In this document: in pieces, positions 37,057 to 45,962 of the stretch
Numbering within the stretch: position 1 is the stretch's first letter
How the letters are laid out: the number at the start of each line of letters is the position of its first letter
Source of the DNA: Leeuwenhoekiella blandensis MED217
GTDB taxonomy: Bacteria; Bacteroidota; Bacteroidia; Flavobacteriales; Flavobacteriaceae
Assembly (NCBI RefSeq): GCF_000152985.1
Contig: NZ_CH672395.1
Coordinates: 3,631,823-3,695,822 of the forward strand
Reading direction: 5' to 3'
DNA length: 64,000 nt
The notes under the pieces: model-generated
Database searches by the model: none
What the model was told of the DNA's origin: nothing
What the model saw: the letters and a program-made list of their open reading frames with translations, nothing else
Position numbers and translations under genes: made by a program

Positions 37057-38094
37057 ATGGTAGATTTTAATGATAATTCACACAGACGTTATAATATTTT
37101 AACCGGAGAATGGATTTTGGTCTCTCCTCATAGAACCAAACGCCCCTGGCAAGGAAAAGAGGAAGATGTCACTGTTGAAGAGCGCCCCTCGTATGATCCT
37201 AAATGTTATTTATGCCCGGGTAACGAGCGCGCCGGAGGTCATCAAAATGAGGATTACAAAGAGCCTTGGTCGTTTGTTAATGATTTTGCAGCCCTAAAAA
37301 ATGATGTCCCTCAGGCAAAATTTAAGTCGGGTTTATTGAAAGCAGAATCGGAAAGTGGAATTTGCAAAGTGGTTTGTTTCTCGCCAGATCACTCGCTCAC
37401 CTTACCGGTAATGGAAACCGAAAATATTGACAAAGTAATTGCGCTTTGGCAAAAAGAATATCGCGAATTGGGCAAAAAAACCGATATCAATCACGTGCAG
37501 ATTTTTGAAAATAAAGGAGCCGTGATGGGGTGTAGTAATCCGCATCCACACGGGCAGATCTGGGCACAACGCACCATCCCGCAAGAAGTAGCAAAGAAAA
37601 ACAAACAACTACGAGAATATTGGAGCAATAACGGCGTTAGTCTTCTAGCTGAATATTTAAAGGAAGAATTACAACTTAAAGAGCGCATCGTTGTAGAAAC
37701 AGAACATTTTGTAGCTTTAGTTCCGTACTGGGCGGTATGGCCTTATGAAGTAATGATCGTTCCAAAAAAACAGCATAAAACGATTTTAAGCCTTTCTGAA
37801 GAAGAGCGTAAAGATTATGCAAAGATCATTAAAGCGGTGACTATTAAATACGATAATCTGTTTAAGACTTCATTCCCGTATAGTTCAGGAATTCACCAGG
37901 CGCCTACAGATGGTCAAGATTGGGACTGCTGGCATTTTCATATGTCCTTCTATCCTCCATTACTGCGCTCGGCAACGGTTAAAAAGTTTATGGTAGGTTA
38001 TGAAATGTTTGCAACTCCACAAAGAGACATTACTGCAGAGATGGCTGCCGAAACTTTACGTAATTTAGCAGACACACATTACACTAAAGAGTAA
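37057..38094 (+). CDS. galT: Galactose-1-phosphate uridylyltransferase
   Basis: 345 residues. Exchanges UMP between UDP-glucose and galactose-1-phosphate. Zinc cysteines Cys50 and Cys53 in CYLCPGN, the active-site NPHPHGQIWA with nucleophile His165, and the C-terminal HQAPTDGQDWDCWHFHMSF are all present. The frame is open further upstream into galK (to 36946), but MVDFNDNSHRRYN is the family start and leaves a 16-base gap. Cotranscribed with galK and lacI. Confidence 0.95.
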   Translation: MVDFNDNSHRRYNILTGEWILVSPHRTKRPWQGKEEDVTVEERPSYDPKCYLCPGNERAGGHQNEDYKEPWSFVNDFAALKNDVPQAKFKSGLLKAESESGICKVVCFSPDHSLTLPVMETENIDKVIALWQKEYRELGKKTDINHVQIFENKGAVMGCSNPHPHGQIWAQRTIPQEVAKKNKQLREYWSNNGVSLLAEYLKEELQLKERIVVETEHFVALVPYWAVWPYEVMIVPKKQHKTILSLSEEERKDYAKIIKAVTIKYDNLFKTSFPYSSGIHQAPTDGQDWDCWHFHMSFYPPLLRSATVKKFMVGYEMFATPQRDITAEMAAETLRNLADTHYTKE

Positions 38095-38095
38095 C

Positions 38096-39106
38096 ATGCC
38101 AACTAAAACTACATTAAAAGGAATTGCTGAACATTTGAAATTGTCGATTTCGACCGTTTCAAAAGCACTTGCTGATAGCCCTGAGATTAGTGAATCAACA
38201 AAACTCTTGGTCAAAACAGCTGCAAGACAACTTAAATACCGTCCTAATGCAATGGCACGCGGTCTTAAAAGCAGCCGAACCAACACGCTAGGCGTTGTGA
38301 TTCCGAATATCATGCATAACTTTTTTGCAAAAGTTATTGTGGGTATGGAAGAAGAAGCCACCAAAAACGGCTATAGTTTGGTCACCTGTATTTCTAACGA
38401 ATCTCTAGAAAAGGAAAAGCAAAGTCTCAATATGCTTAGCGATGTTTCGGTAGATGCGATTATCATAAGTCTCACTTCAGAAACACAAGAAACCAACGAA
38501 ATAGAACATCTTAATGATATTTTGCATTATGATATTCCGATGGTAATGTTTGATCGCGCCAATACAGATGTTGCCTGCGATAGTGTAGTGATCAATGATT
38601 TTTCTGGAGCGTTTGAAGCTGCCAGCTATCTGTTTAATACCGGCTGTAAAAACGTAGGCTTTCTTTCTACTTTAAGCAACACTTCGGTGGGAAATAAAAG
38701 ACTCGCGGGATATCAAGCCGCCGTTTCTAAAGAAGAAGGTGCGGTTCCTAAAGTTTTATATACCAAACTAGCAACGCTGGAACAAGATTTAGGAACTTTT
38801 CTTGACAAGAATGAAATAGATGCTTTGATCACGACAGATGAATCGAGCGCGATCTATGCAATGAATACGATTCGTACCAAAGGGCTGGAAGTTCCTAATG
38901 ATGTAAGTGTGATAGGATTTACTGATGGAACGCTGGCGCGCAATTATTTCCCTTCGGTTACCACTGTAAAACAACAAGCGGAAATCATGGGAAAAAAAGC
39001 GATTGAAATCGCGATACGAAACATCAATGCTAAAGAAAAGCAAGCTCCCCAACAAGAAGTTATAGAAACCGAATTGGTCATCAGAAACAGTACGCGCAAG
39101 CTGTAA
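38096..39106 (+). CDS. LacI-family transcriptional regulator of the gal genes
   Basis: 336 residues: N-terminal LacI helix-turn-helix (TLKGIAEHLKLSISTVSKAL) with hinge helix NAMARGLKSSRTNTLG, then a periplasmic-binding-protein-like effector domain. It begins one base after the galT stop and so is coexpressed with the genes it likely controls. Two candidate operators lie before galK (35792-35818) and before HAD-galE (41023-41047). The effector is probably galactose or a phosphorylated derivative (inference from context). Confidence 0.9.
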   Translation: MPTKTTLKGIAEHLKLSISTVSKALADSPEISESTKLLVKTAARQLKYRPNAMARGLKSSRTNTLGVVIPNIMHNFFAKVIVGMEEEATKNGYSLVTCISNESLEKEKQSLNMLSDVSVDAIIISLTSETQETNEIEHLNDILHYDIPMVMFDRANTDVACDSVVINDFSGAFEAASYLFNTGCKNVGFLSTLSNTSVGNKRLAGYQAAVSKEEGAVPKVLYTKLATLEQDLGTFLDKNEIDALITTDESSAIYAMNTIRTKGLEVPNDVSVIGFTDGTLARNYFPSVTTVKQQAEIMGKKAIEIAIRNINAKEKQAPQQEVIETELVIRNSTRKL

Positions 39107-39125
39107 ATTTTCAGTTTTCACAAAT

Positions 39126-39161
39126 AAAAAAAGCCCAAAATCAGATTGATTTGGGCTTTTT
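39126..39161. terminator. Bidirectional terminator between lacI and galE
   Basis: AGCCCAAA / TTTGGGCT 8-bp stem flanked by A7 and T5, placed between two convergent genes. Confidence 0.85.
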
Positions 39162-39185
39162 CAGTTTTTCAAACCGGTCATTCAA

Positions 39186-40208
39186 TTATTTAATGCCGCG
39201 TACTTTTTTCTCCCATTTCCAGGCAGAATCCAGTGCATCAGCAAGTGTTAATTCTGATTTCCAACCAAGTTCGTTATTGGCATGTTCTGTGTCTGCATAA
39301 GCTGCAACCACATCGCCTTCTCTTCGATCTACGATTTTATAAGGTAATTTGACTCCTGAAACTCTTTCAAAAGTCTCAATAACTTCAAGAACAGAACTTC
39401 CTGTTCCGGTTCCTAAATTAAAGACTTCGTAATTGGTTTTATTCTCATGTTCTACCAAGCGGGTCAATGCTTTTACGTGAGCTTTAGCCAAGTCAACCAC
39501 GTGAATGTAATCGCGTACACACGTACCGTCTTCGGTAGGATAATCATTTCCAAACACACTAAGCTCGTCACGCAATCCTGCAGCAGTTTGCGTTATAAAT
39601 GGCACTAAATTCTGCGGAACGCCTAGCGGCAACTCGCCTATCTCTACACTTTCATGTGCGCCTATAGGATTAAAATAGCGCAATGCAATGGCATTGAAAT
39701 TCTCGTAAACCTTGGCCGTATCTCTAATGATCTCTTCACCGATTTGCTTGGTGTTTCCGTAAGGTGATTCTGCTGGTTTTACGGGTGCATTTTCAGTAAT
39801 AGGAAGTTCATCGGCTTGGCCATAAACCGTACATGACGAACTAAAAATAAAGTTAGCTGAAGCTTTTTCTGTGAGTTCTTTCAACAAATAAACTAACGAG
39901 CTTAGATTGTTTTCATAATACAGCAACGGCTTATGAACACTCTCTCCAACTGCTTTAGAAGCAGCAAAATGAATCGCTCCGCTTACGTCTGCATATTTTT
40001 TAAAAAAAGCTGAAACGGCATTGCGATCTCTTAGATCCAGTTTTTCAAATTCTGGCTTCTTGCCGGTGATGGCTTCAATACCATCTAAAACCTCTTCAGA
40101 AGCATTAGATAGATCATCAATTACAACGACCTCATATCCTGCATTCTGCAATTCGACTACGGTGTGCGAACCTATAAATCCGAGTCCGCCGGTTACTAGT
40201 ATTTTCAA
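39186..40208 (-). CDS. galE: UDP-glucose 4-epimerase
   Basis: 340-residue extended SDR that interconverts UDP-galactose and UDP-glucose. NAD motif GGLGFIGSH at the N-terminus, the active-site YGNTK (Tyr-x3-Lys) and GTCVRDYIHVVDLA are visible. The start codon is TTG and overlaps the HAD gene by four bases, so it is translationally coupled to it. It closes the Leloir pathway with galK, galT and galM of this window. Confidence 0.95.
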   Translation of the reverse strand: MKILVTGGLGFIGSHTVVELQNAGYEVVVIDDLSNASEEVLDGIEAITGKKPEFEKLDLRDRNAVSAFFKKYADVSGAIHFAASKAVGESVHKPLLYYENNLSSLVYLLKELTEKASANFIFSSSCTVYGQADELPITENAPVKPAESPYGNTKQIGEEIIRDTAKVYENFNAIALRYFNPIGAHESVEIGELPLGVPQNLVPFITQTAAGLRDELSVFGNDYPTEDGTCVRDYIHVVDLAKAHVKALTRLVEHENKTNYEVFNLGTGTGSSVLEVIETFERVSGVKLPYKIVDRREGDVVAAYADTEHANNELGWKSELTLADALDSAWKWEKKVRGIK

Positions 40209-41011
40209 AATTCTGCTACTTTATTTTCAACAGAAAGCTTTTCTAAAGCCTCGTCGATGTTAAAATCCTTAAGTGAGTCAATAATCATATCAGGCCCAAA
40301 AGCATATGTGCCGATATCTTTCTGCTTAGAAACTCCAGAAAGCGTTAGGATCGTTTTATATCCCATTTGGATAGAACCTAGAATATCGGTATCCATCGTA
40401 TCTCCAATGACAATAGTTTGATCTGTAGTCAAGCCTAACTTTTTACGCGCAGCGCGCATCATCACCGGACTTGGTTTTCCTACCGAAAAAGCTTTACGCC
40501 CGGTGGCTTCTTCGATCATTTTCACGATCGCTTTGATCCCTAGGTTAGACCAACCGATTTTCTTTGGCGATGGATCTAAATTGGTAGCGATCAATTTAGC
40601 GCCACCAAGAATCATGTCTACCGCATTATTAGCCATTTCTAAAGTGAAATTTCGGCCTTCTCCTACAACCACATAATCAGGATCTTGGGTCACCAAGCTG
40701 TATCCATTTTCATGTAAACTACTTAAAAGTCCTCCTTCACCCAGAACATAAGCTGTTCCATTAGGCTTTGTAAAGCCTAAAAACCAAGCCGTTGCCATCG
40801 CGCTGGTGTACACATTATCTTCTTTAATGTGAATTCCCATGGGGCGTAATTTATTTACGACATCAATAGGACTACGCTGGCTGTTATTGGTCATAAACAA
40901 GAACGGAATTTCCCGATCCTGTAATGTTTTTATAAATGTATCTGCTCCCGGAATCAAGTCATTACCGCTGTAAATGACTCCGTCCATATCTATTAAAAAT
41001 CCTTTATCCAT
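40205..41011 (-). CDS. HAD-IIA (NagD-like) sugar-phosphate phosphatase
   Basis: 268 residues, cytoplasmic. Motif I DMDGVIYSG (nucleophile Asp8), motif II FMTNNSQRS, motif III Lys in GKPSPVMM, motif IV GDTMDTDILG. The long cap between II and III makes it HAD-IIA like NagD, PLP phosphatase or glycerol-phosphate phosphatase. In front of galE and behind glpK-glpD it might clear sugar- or glycerol-phosphate overflow, but that is a guess. A candidate operator lies 12 bases before its start. Confidence 0.85.
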   Translation of the reverse strand: MDKGFLIDMDGVIYSGNDLIPGADTFIKTLQDREIPFLFMTNNSQRSPIDVVNKLRPMGIHIKEDNVYTSAMATAWFLGFTKPNGTAYVLGEGGLLSSLHENGYSLVTQDPDYVVVGEGRNFTLEMANNAVDMILGGAKLIATNLDPSPKKIGWSNLGIKAIVKMIEEATGRKAFSVGKPSPVMMRAARKKLGLTTDQTIVIGDTMDTDILGSIQMGYKTILTLSGVSKQKDIGTYAFGPDMIIDSLKDFNIDEALEKLSVENKVAEF

Positions 41012-41022
41012 TGGGCTATTTA

Positions 41023-41047
41023 TTTAAGCGTAAAAATAACGTTTAAT
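41023..41047 (-). promoter_or_regulatory. Second putative gal operator, before HAD-galE
   Basis: On the minus strand ATTAAACGT-N4-TTTAC-N2-TTAA; 19 of 24 positions equal the galK-side dyad with identical spacing. It lies between the fusion gene and the HAD start, so it can only serve the HAD-galE pair. Confidence 0.55.
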
Positions 41048-41077
41048 TATTAAGAGGTAGAAAGCTTAAGCAGAAAA

Positions 41078-44000
41078 TTAGCTAAGAATCTCAGATTCAT
41101 AAAAATGCGTCGCATCGTAAATCAATTCGTCAAGCTTCTTGTTTTCAAAAGCCACTCGTGCTTCATCCCAATCTAAGTAATTGACAAAATCCTGAACTGC
41201 AATATGACGGTATTGAGCTACGGTCTCGATGTTAAAATACAGTCGGCCGGTACGACGCACAAAGAAATCTGCAAGACTGTTAGTCATTTCATAATTTACA
41301 CTGTACCACAATTCGGCGCGCAATAGCCGATCATTTACATCTGCATCTCTAAAGTAATTGATCTTGTTTTTAATGATATCGGTTTGCTTTCCGTAAGTTG
41401 AAACGAGATACCAAGCTTTAAACGCTGCATTCTCAATTTGAAGAAAATCTAATTCCTGCTCCAGATACTTTTGGTAATCTTCAACCTCTTGAGTATTACG
41501 CATCGCGTGGGAAGTCAATGCGATGTGTTGCGTTCGCGACTCATCGTAGGTTTTGCCAAACTTCTCTTTAAGTCGCTTACTTACGGTTTCATTAACGCGT
41601 TGCGCCATTTTACGGTATCCGGTAAGCTTTCCTCCGGCAATAGAGATCAGACCACTTTTACTGATGAAGGTCTCATCCTTTCGCGATAATTCTGAAGGAT
41701 CTTTCTCATCCTCGTGAATCAATGGACGCAGCCCTGCCCAGCTCGACTCGATGTCTTCTTCGGTCAAATTTATATCTGGAAAAGTCCCGTTTACGGCATT
41801 GAGCAAGTACTTAGTATCGGCTTTAGTTGCCACTACGCGATCTAAGCTCCCGGAGTAATTGGTATCTGTGGTTCCCACATAAGTCACTCTTCCCCGCGGA
41901 ATTGCAAAGATCATTCGGCCGTCTGGTACGTCAAAATAGAGCGATTGATGTACGGGTAATTTTTCTTTCGGAAAGACCAAATGCACACCTTTTGTCAAAT
42001 GCAAATGCTTGTTATTCATCGACTGGTCTTTCTTCCGTAGCTTATCAACCCAGGGTCCTGTCGCAGAAACAAAAGTTCTTCCTTCTACTTCAAAGGTTTT
42101 TCCTGTGTTGTGATCCTTGCAGTTTACTGCGGTGATCTTGCCTTTGTAGTTGTAGACAAAATCTTCCATCTCACAATAATTGAGACAAATTGCACCAAAG
42201 CCGGCTGCTTTTTTCATCAGCTCTACCGTAAGTCGCGCATCATCTGTACGGTATTCTGCGTAAAAACCTCCTCCCAATAACGTGCTTTCATCAAGTATGG
42301 GTTCGCGCTCAAGAGTTTCTTCTTTGGTCAACATACGTCGCTTATCATCATCGTCTACATTAGCTAGCAAGTCATAAACTTTAAGTCCGATAGAAGTCAA
42401 GAACTTACCATATTGCCCACCTTCAATAAGCGGCAGTAGCATTTTCTCCGGTACGACAAGATGCGGCGCCAACTTGTGTACGATGGCGCGCTCAGTCCCT
42501 GATTCTTTAACCAGACCGATTTCCATCTGTTTTAAATAACGCAGACCGCCATGTACCAATTTGGTACTTTTATTACTGGTTCCTGAGGCAAAATCATTTT
42601 TCTCGATCAGGCAAACGCTCATACCACGGGTCGCTGCGTCAAGCGCGATCCCGGCTCCGGTAACTCCGCCACCAATAATGACCAGGTCAAATTTTTTCTT
42701 CTTCGCCTTTTTGATATAGCGTTTACGGTCTATGATACTGAAACGCAATTGTTTCTTTTCTTTCTCTACCGCCTCTGCATACCCCGAACGTGTACGCATC
42801 ACCGCAAGCTCCCAACCTTGTTGTTTATGATTGCGCTCACGCACGCCCATCTTTGGTTCAAAAACCTGATCTGCAGTGCGTAAACCGGCAATATCCTTTT
42901 GGGTCCAAATACCCACTTTGATACCCGCTAATAAGGCTGCACCCCAGGCGGTAACTTCTAACATTTCTGGGCGGTCAACCTGCGCATCTAAAAGATCTGC
43001 CTGAAACTGCATCAGGTAATCATTAGCACAAGCACCACCGTCAACCTTCAAGGTTTTTATTTGCTTGCCGCTGTCTTCTTCCATCGCTTTGATCAAGTCG
43101 GTTACTTGATATGCAAGCGCTTCCACAGTAGCTTTCACGAGTTCTTTACGACCCGTAGAAAAGGTTAAACCTTGAATACTTCCTTTGGCGTTTCCGTCCC
43201 AATAAGGCGCTCCAAGACCGTTGAATGCAGGAACAAAAAACAGGTCTTCAAGCGGCGGAATACTTTGACAAATTGCATTGGTTTCTTCGGCATTCTCAAT
43301 AATTCCTACCTGATCCCGCAACCATTGAATGGAAGCTCCTCCTACAAAAACACTTCCTTCTAAAGCATATTTTGGTGTTTTATCTTCAAGCGTACAGCAC
43401 AAGGTTGTAATGAGTCCGTTTTTAGAAAACGAAGGTTTTTTCCCCGTGTTCAACAGCATAAAACAACCCGTTCCATACGTGTTTTTTGCCATTCCTGACT
43501 TATAACCACCCTGACCAAAAAGTGCCGCCTGTTGATCTCCGGCAACTCCGTAAATAGGAAATTCAGCATCTTGAAAGCTTATTGCTCCAAAATCTGAAGA
43601 TGATGGCTGTACTTTAGGCAACATGGTTTTGGGGATTGTTAATTCTTCAAGCAACTCTTCATCCCAAGTCAAATCTTTAATGTTGTACAACATCGTTCGG
43701 CAAGCGTTGGTGTGGTCGGTGACGTGTTTGCCTGTGAACTTGTAGATCAACCAACTGTCTACCGTACCAAAAAGCAAATCGCTAGCTTCGGCCTTCTCAC
43801 GTGCACCTTCAACATTATCGAGAATCCACTTTATTTTGGTTGCCGAAAAATAACTGTCGATTACAAGTCCGGTATTTTTCAGAATATATCTTGAAAGTCC
43901 GCGCTCCCGTAACCCTTCACAAATGGCTTCGGTACGTTTATCTAACCAGCAAATCGCGTTGTATACCGGTTTGCCCGTTTTTTTATCCCAAACAATAGTG

Positions 44001-44254
44001 GTCTCACGCTGATTGGTAATCCCAATTCCCTTTATAGCATCTAACGGAACGTTTGCCTTTGTGATCACCGCTTCAAAAACTTCTTTCTGATCTTGAAAGA
44101 TCATCTCAGGATCGTGCTCTACCCAACCTGATTTCGGGTAATATTGTTTCAATTCCTTTTGCGAAATAGCAACAACCTTACCGTGCTCATCAAATAAAAT
44201 GGCCCGAGTACTGGTTGTGCCCTGATCAAAAGCGATGATGTGTGAAGTATCCAT
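41078..44254 (-). CDS. Glycerol kinase-glycerol-3-phosphate dehydrogenase fusion (GlpK-GlpD)
   Basis: One uninterrupted 1058-residue frame. Residues 1-498 form a complete glycerol kinase: FDQGTTSTRA (9-18), ITNQRETT (79-86), WLDKRTE, GVAGDQQAALFGQ with Asp240, and VDGGACANDYLM. Residues 504-1058 form an FAD-dependent glycerol-3-phosphate dehydrogenase: DLVIIGGGVTGAGIALDAA (523-541), TSNKSTKLVHGGLRYL, and SWAGLRPLI. The join (about 499-522, near 42700-42760) is a short Lys/Arg-rich linker. Together: glycerol to G3P to dihydroxyacetone phosphate, with electrons to quinone. Usually these are two genes. It starts right after galM, with no facilitator gene nearby. Confidence 0.93.
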   Translation of the reverse strand: MDTSHIIAFDQGTTSTRAILFDEHGKVVAISQKELKQYYPKSGWVEHDPEMIFQDQKEVFEAVITKANVPLDAIKGIGITNQRETTIVWDKKTGKPVYNAICWLDKRTEAICEGLRERGLSRYILKNTGLVIDSYFSATKIKWILDNVEGAREKAEASDLLFGTVDSWLIYKFTGKHVTDHTNACRTMLYNIKDLTWDEELLEELTIPKTMLPKVQPSSSDFGAISFQDAEFPIYGVAGDQQAALFGQGGYKSGMAKNTYGTGCFMLLNTGKKPSFSKNGLITTLCCTLEDKTPKYALEGSVFVGGASIQWLRDQVGIIENAEETNAICQSIPPLEDLFFVPAFNGLGAPYWDGNAKGSIQGLTFSTGRKELVKATVEALAYQVTDLIKAMEEDSGKQIKTLKVDGGACANDYLMQFQADLLDAQVDRPEMLEVTAWGAALLAGIKVGIWTQKDIAGLRTADQVFEPKMGVRERNHKQQGWELAVMRTRSGYAEAVEKEKKQLRFSIIDRKRYIKKAKKKKFDLVIIGGGVTGAGIALDAATRGMSVCLIEKNDFASGTSNKSTKLVHGGLRYLKQMEIGLVKESGTERAIVHKLAPHLVVPEKMLLPLIEGGQYGKFLTSIGLKVYDLLANVDDDDKRRMLTKEETLEREPILDESTLLGGGFYAEYRTDDARLTVELMKKAAGFGAICLNYCEMEDFVYNYKGKITAVNCKDHNTGKTFEVEGRTFVSATGPWVDKLRKKDQSMNNKHLHLTKGVHLVFPKEKLPVHQSLYFDVPDGRMIFAIPRGRVTYVGTTDTNYSGSLDRVVATKADTKYLLNAVNGTFPDINLTEEDIESSWAGLRPLIHEDEKDPSELSRKDETFISKSGLISIAGGKLTGYRKMAQRVNETVSKRLKEKFGKTYDESRTQHIALTSHAMRNTQEVEDYQKYLEQELDFLQIENAAFKAWYLVSTYGKQTDIIKNKINYFRDADVNDRLLRAELWYSVNYEMTNSLADFFVRRTGRLYFNIETVAQYRHIAVQDFVNYLDWDEARVAFENKKLDELIYDATHFYESEILS

Positions 44255-45265
44255 TTATAAAAATTTATACGTGATGGTATGCTTATACTGTGCTCCCGGC
44301 TTTAAAACCGTAGATGGAAAATTGGGATGATTGGGCGTATCCGGGAAAAACTGCGGTTCTAAACACAAAGCCGGTGAAGGCCCTTGAATCGTTCCTGTCT
44401 TATTTTCTATTTTTTCAATTCCGTTGGCGCTGTAAAACTGGATTCCCGGTTGGGTGCAATACAATTCTAATTTAGGTGTGCCCGAAGGCGCCGCGAGTAC
44501 GGCAGCCGGCACTTCTTTACTGTATTTTTCTAAAACATAATTGTGATCGAAACCGCCTTCAAGTTGTTCAAGTGGCTGTTCTAAAATACTGAGTTCGCGC
44601 AAGTCAAACGGCGTATTCTCAACCGGTTTTACACTTCCGTCAGGAACGTTTTGCTCTGTTTTTGGTAAAATTCCTTCTCCATTGATCAACAGTTGATGCT
44701 TTGCAATTCCTTCTCCGCTTGACGGATTCAGATTGAAATATTCATGACGGGTTAGATTCACAACAGTTTCTTTGTCAGTTGTGGCTTCTAAGCGCATTTC
44801 AAGCGCATTTTCTCCAGTCAGTTTAACAAACATTTTAGTCTCCAAATTCCCGGGATAACCTTCTTCACCATCTTTACTCAAATAGGAAAAAACCACCTCA
44901 TCTTCTAGTTCAGCAACCTCCCAAAGCTTTTTCCCAAAACCTTCAAAACCGCCGTGAAGATGATTTGTTCCTTCGTTGGCACTCAAAGCGACTTTTTTCC
45001 CGTCGAGGCTCACGGTAGCATTAGCGATTCGGTTTGCGCTTCGACCTACTAATTGTCCCATAAAAATCTGATCTTCTTCATAGGAATGCAAATCGTTATA
45101 CCCCAAAACCACATCAGTAAAACCGTCGCCATCAGGAACAATTAATCGTTGTAAAATCGCGCCATAGGTGATAAAATGCGCTTCCATTCCAGACGTATTT
45201 TTCAGTTTTACGCTTAAAACCGGGCGTCCATCTTCTGTTGTATCAAAGGGTTCTATTGTAATCAA
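44255..45265 (-). CDS. galM: Aldose 1-epimerase (galactose mutarotase)
   Basis: 336 residues of the beta-sandwich mutarotase fold. It brings beta-galactose to alpha-galactose for GalK. Family blocks: GRSANRIANATV, NHLHGGFEGFGKKLWEV with a catalytic His, LTRHEYFNL with the second His, and GFDHNYVLEKY. The C-terminal Glu is in CLEPQFFPD. The start is TTG. It is followed by the fusion gene with no gap, so the two are cotranscribed. No signal peptide is present. Confidence 0.93.
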   Translation of the reverse strand: MITIEPFDTTEDGRPVLSVKLKNTSGMEAHFITYGAILQRLIVPDGDGFTDVVLGYNDLHSYEEDQIFMGQLVGRSANRIANATVSLDGKKVALSANEGTNHLHGGFEGFGKKLWEVAELEDEVVFSYLSKDGEEGYPGNLETKMFVKLTGENALEMRLEATTDKETVVNLTRHEYFNLNPSSGEGIAKHQLLINGEGILPKTEQNVPDGSVKPVENTPFDLRELSILEQPLEQLEGGFDHNYVLEKYSKEVPAAVLAAPSGTPKLELYCTQPGIQFYSANGIEKIENKTGTIQGPSPALCLEPQFFPDTPNHPNFPSTVLKPGAQYKHTITYKFL

Positions 45266-45385
45266 AGGAAAGTTGTTTTTAAAGCTAAATATATAAAATA
45301 CTAAAGGGAAACTGCGCTTATTTAAACAGGTCTTTTTGAAGCAGACTATAATTCACGAGCTTCACATTTTTATAAAAATCAAACC

Positions 45386-45436
45386 AAAAAAAGGCTTTCT
45401 TCGTAAGTTTTACCAGAAATAAGGATCAGCCTTTTT
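45386..45436 (+). terminator. Terminator-like hairpin just upstream of the rhodanese gene
   Basis: AAAAAGGCT (45388-45396) and AGCCTTTTT (45428-45436) form a 9-bp stem over a 31-base loop, ending 11 bases before the ATG at 45448. As a plus-strand terminator it would precede the arsenosugar locus; it might also stop transcription on the other strand. Significance uncertain. Confidence 0.35.
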
Positions 45437-45447
45437 AAAACTATTTC

Positions 45448-45933
45448 ATGAAATTCAAATTGCTCGTTGTGCTTTTAATTCCGTTTATAGGTTTTTGTCA
45501 GAAAAAATCTATCGACAAGTTGCTGGACACCTATAATACCCGCAGCATACCATACATTTCTGTACAGCAGCTCAAAATGAACACTGAAGCTTTTGCTATT
45601 TTAGACACGCGAAAAAAGGAAGAATTTGACGTAAGCCATCTTCCCGGAGCCGTTTGGGTGGGAGAAAAAACTGAAGATGCATTCTTAGACTCTTTAATGA
45701 ATTCAAAAAAACCGGTAGTGGTCTATTGCTCGGTGGGAATTCGCAGCGAAGATTTTGGCGAAAAACTTGCGCGTAAAACCGGCAAAACCGTGAATAACCT
45801 CTACGGCGGAATTTTTGCCTGGAAAGATGCAGGCTTTAAAATCGTGGATGCTAAAGGCAAAACCACTCAAAAAGTACATACCTTTTCAAAAAATTGGGAA
45901 GATTATTTAAGGACGGGAATCCCGGTTCATTAA
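45448..45933 (+). CDS. Exported rhodanese-like protein
   Basis: 161 residues, signal peptide ending IGFCQKK (about 18). One rhodanese domain with LDTRKKEEFDVSHLPGAVWV and active-site loop YCSVGIRS (Cys94), the sulfurtransferase nucleophile. Function in the periplasm is unknown; other rhodaneses move sulfur or reduce arsenate-like oxyanions. First gene of the arsenosugar-type run, 29 bases before the next gene, which hints at a role there. Confidence 0.8.
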   Translation: MKFKLLVVLLIPFIGFCQKKSIDKLLDTYNTRSIPYISVQQLKMNTEAFAILDTRKKEEFDVSHLPGAVWVGEKTEDAFLDSLMNSKKPVVVYCSVGIRSEDFGEKLARKTGKTVNNLYGGIFAWKDAGFKIVDAKGKTTQKVHTFSKNWEDYLRTGIPVH

Positions 45934-45962
45934 ATTTGACTTTTATCAATTAACAACATTCA

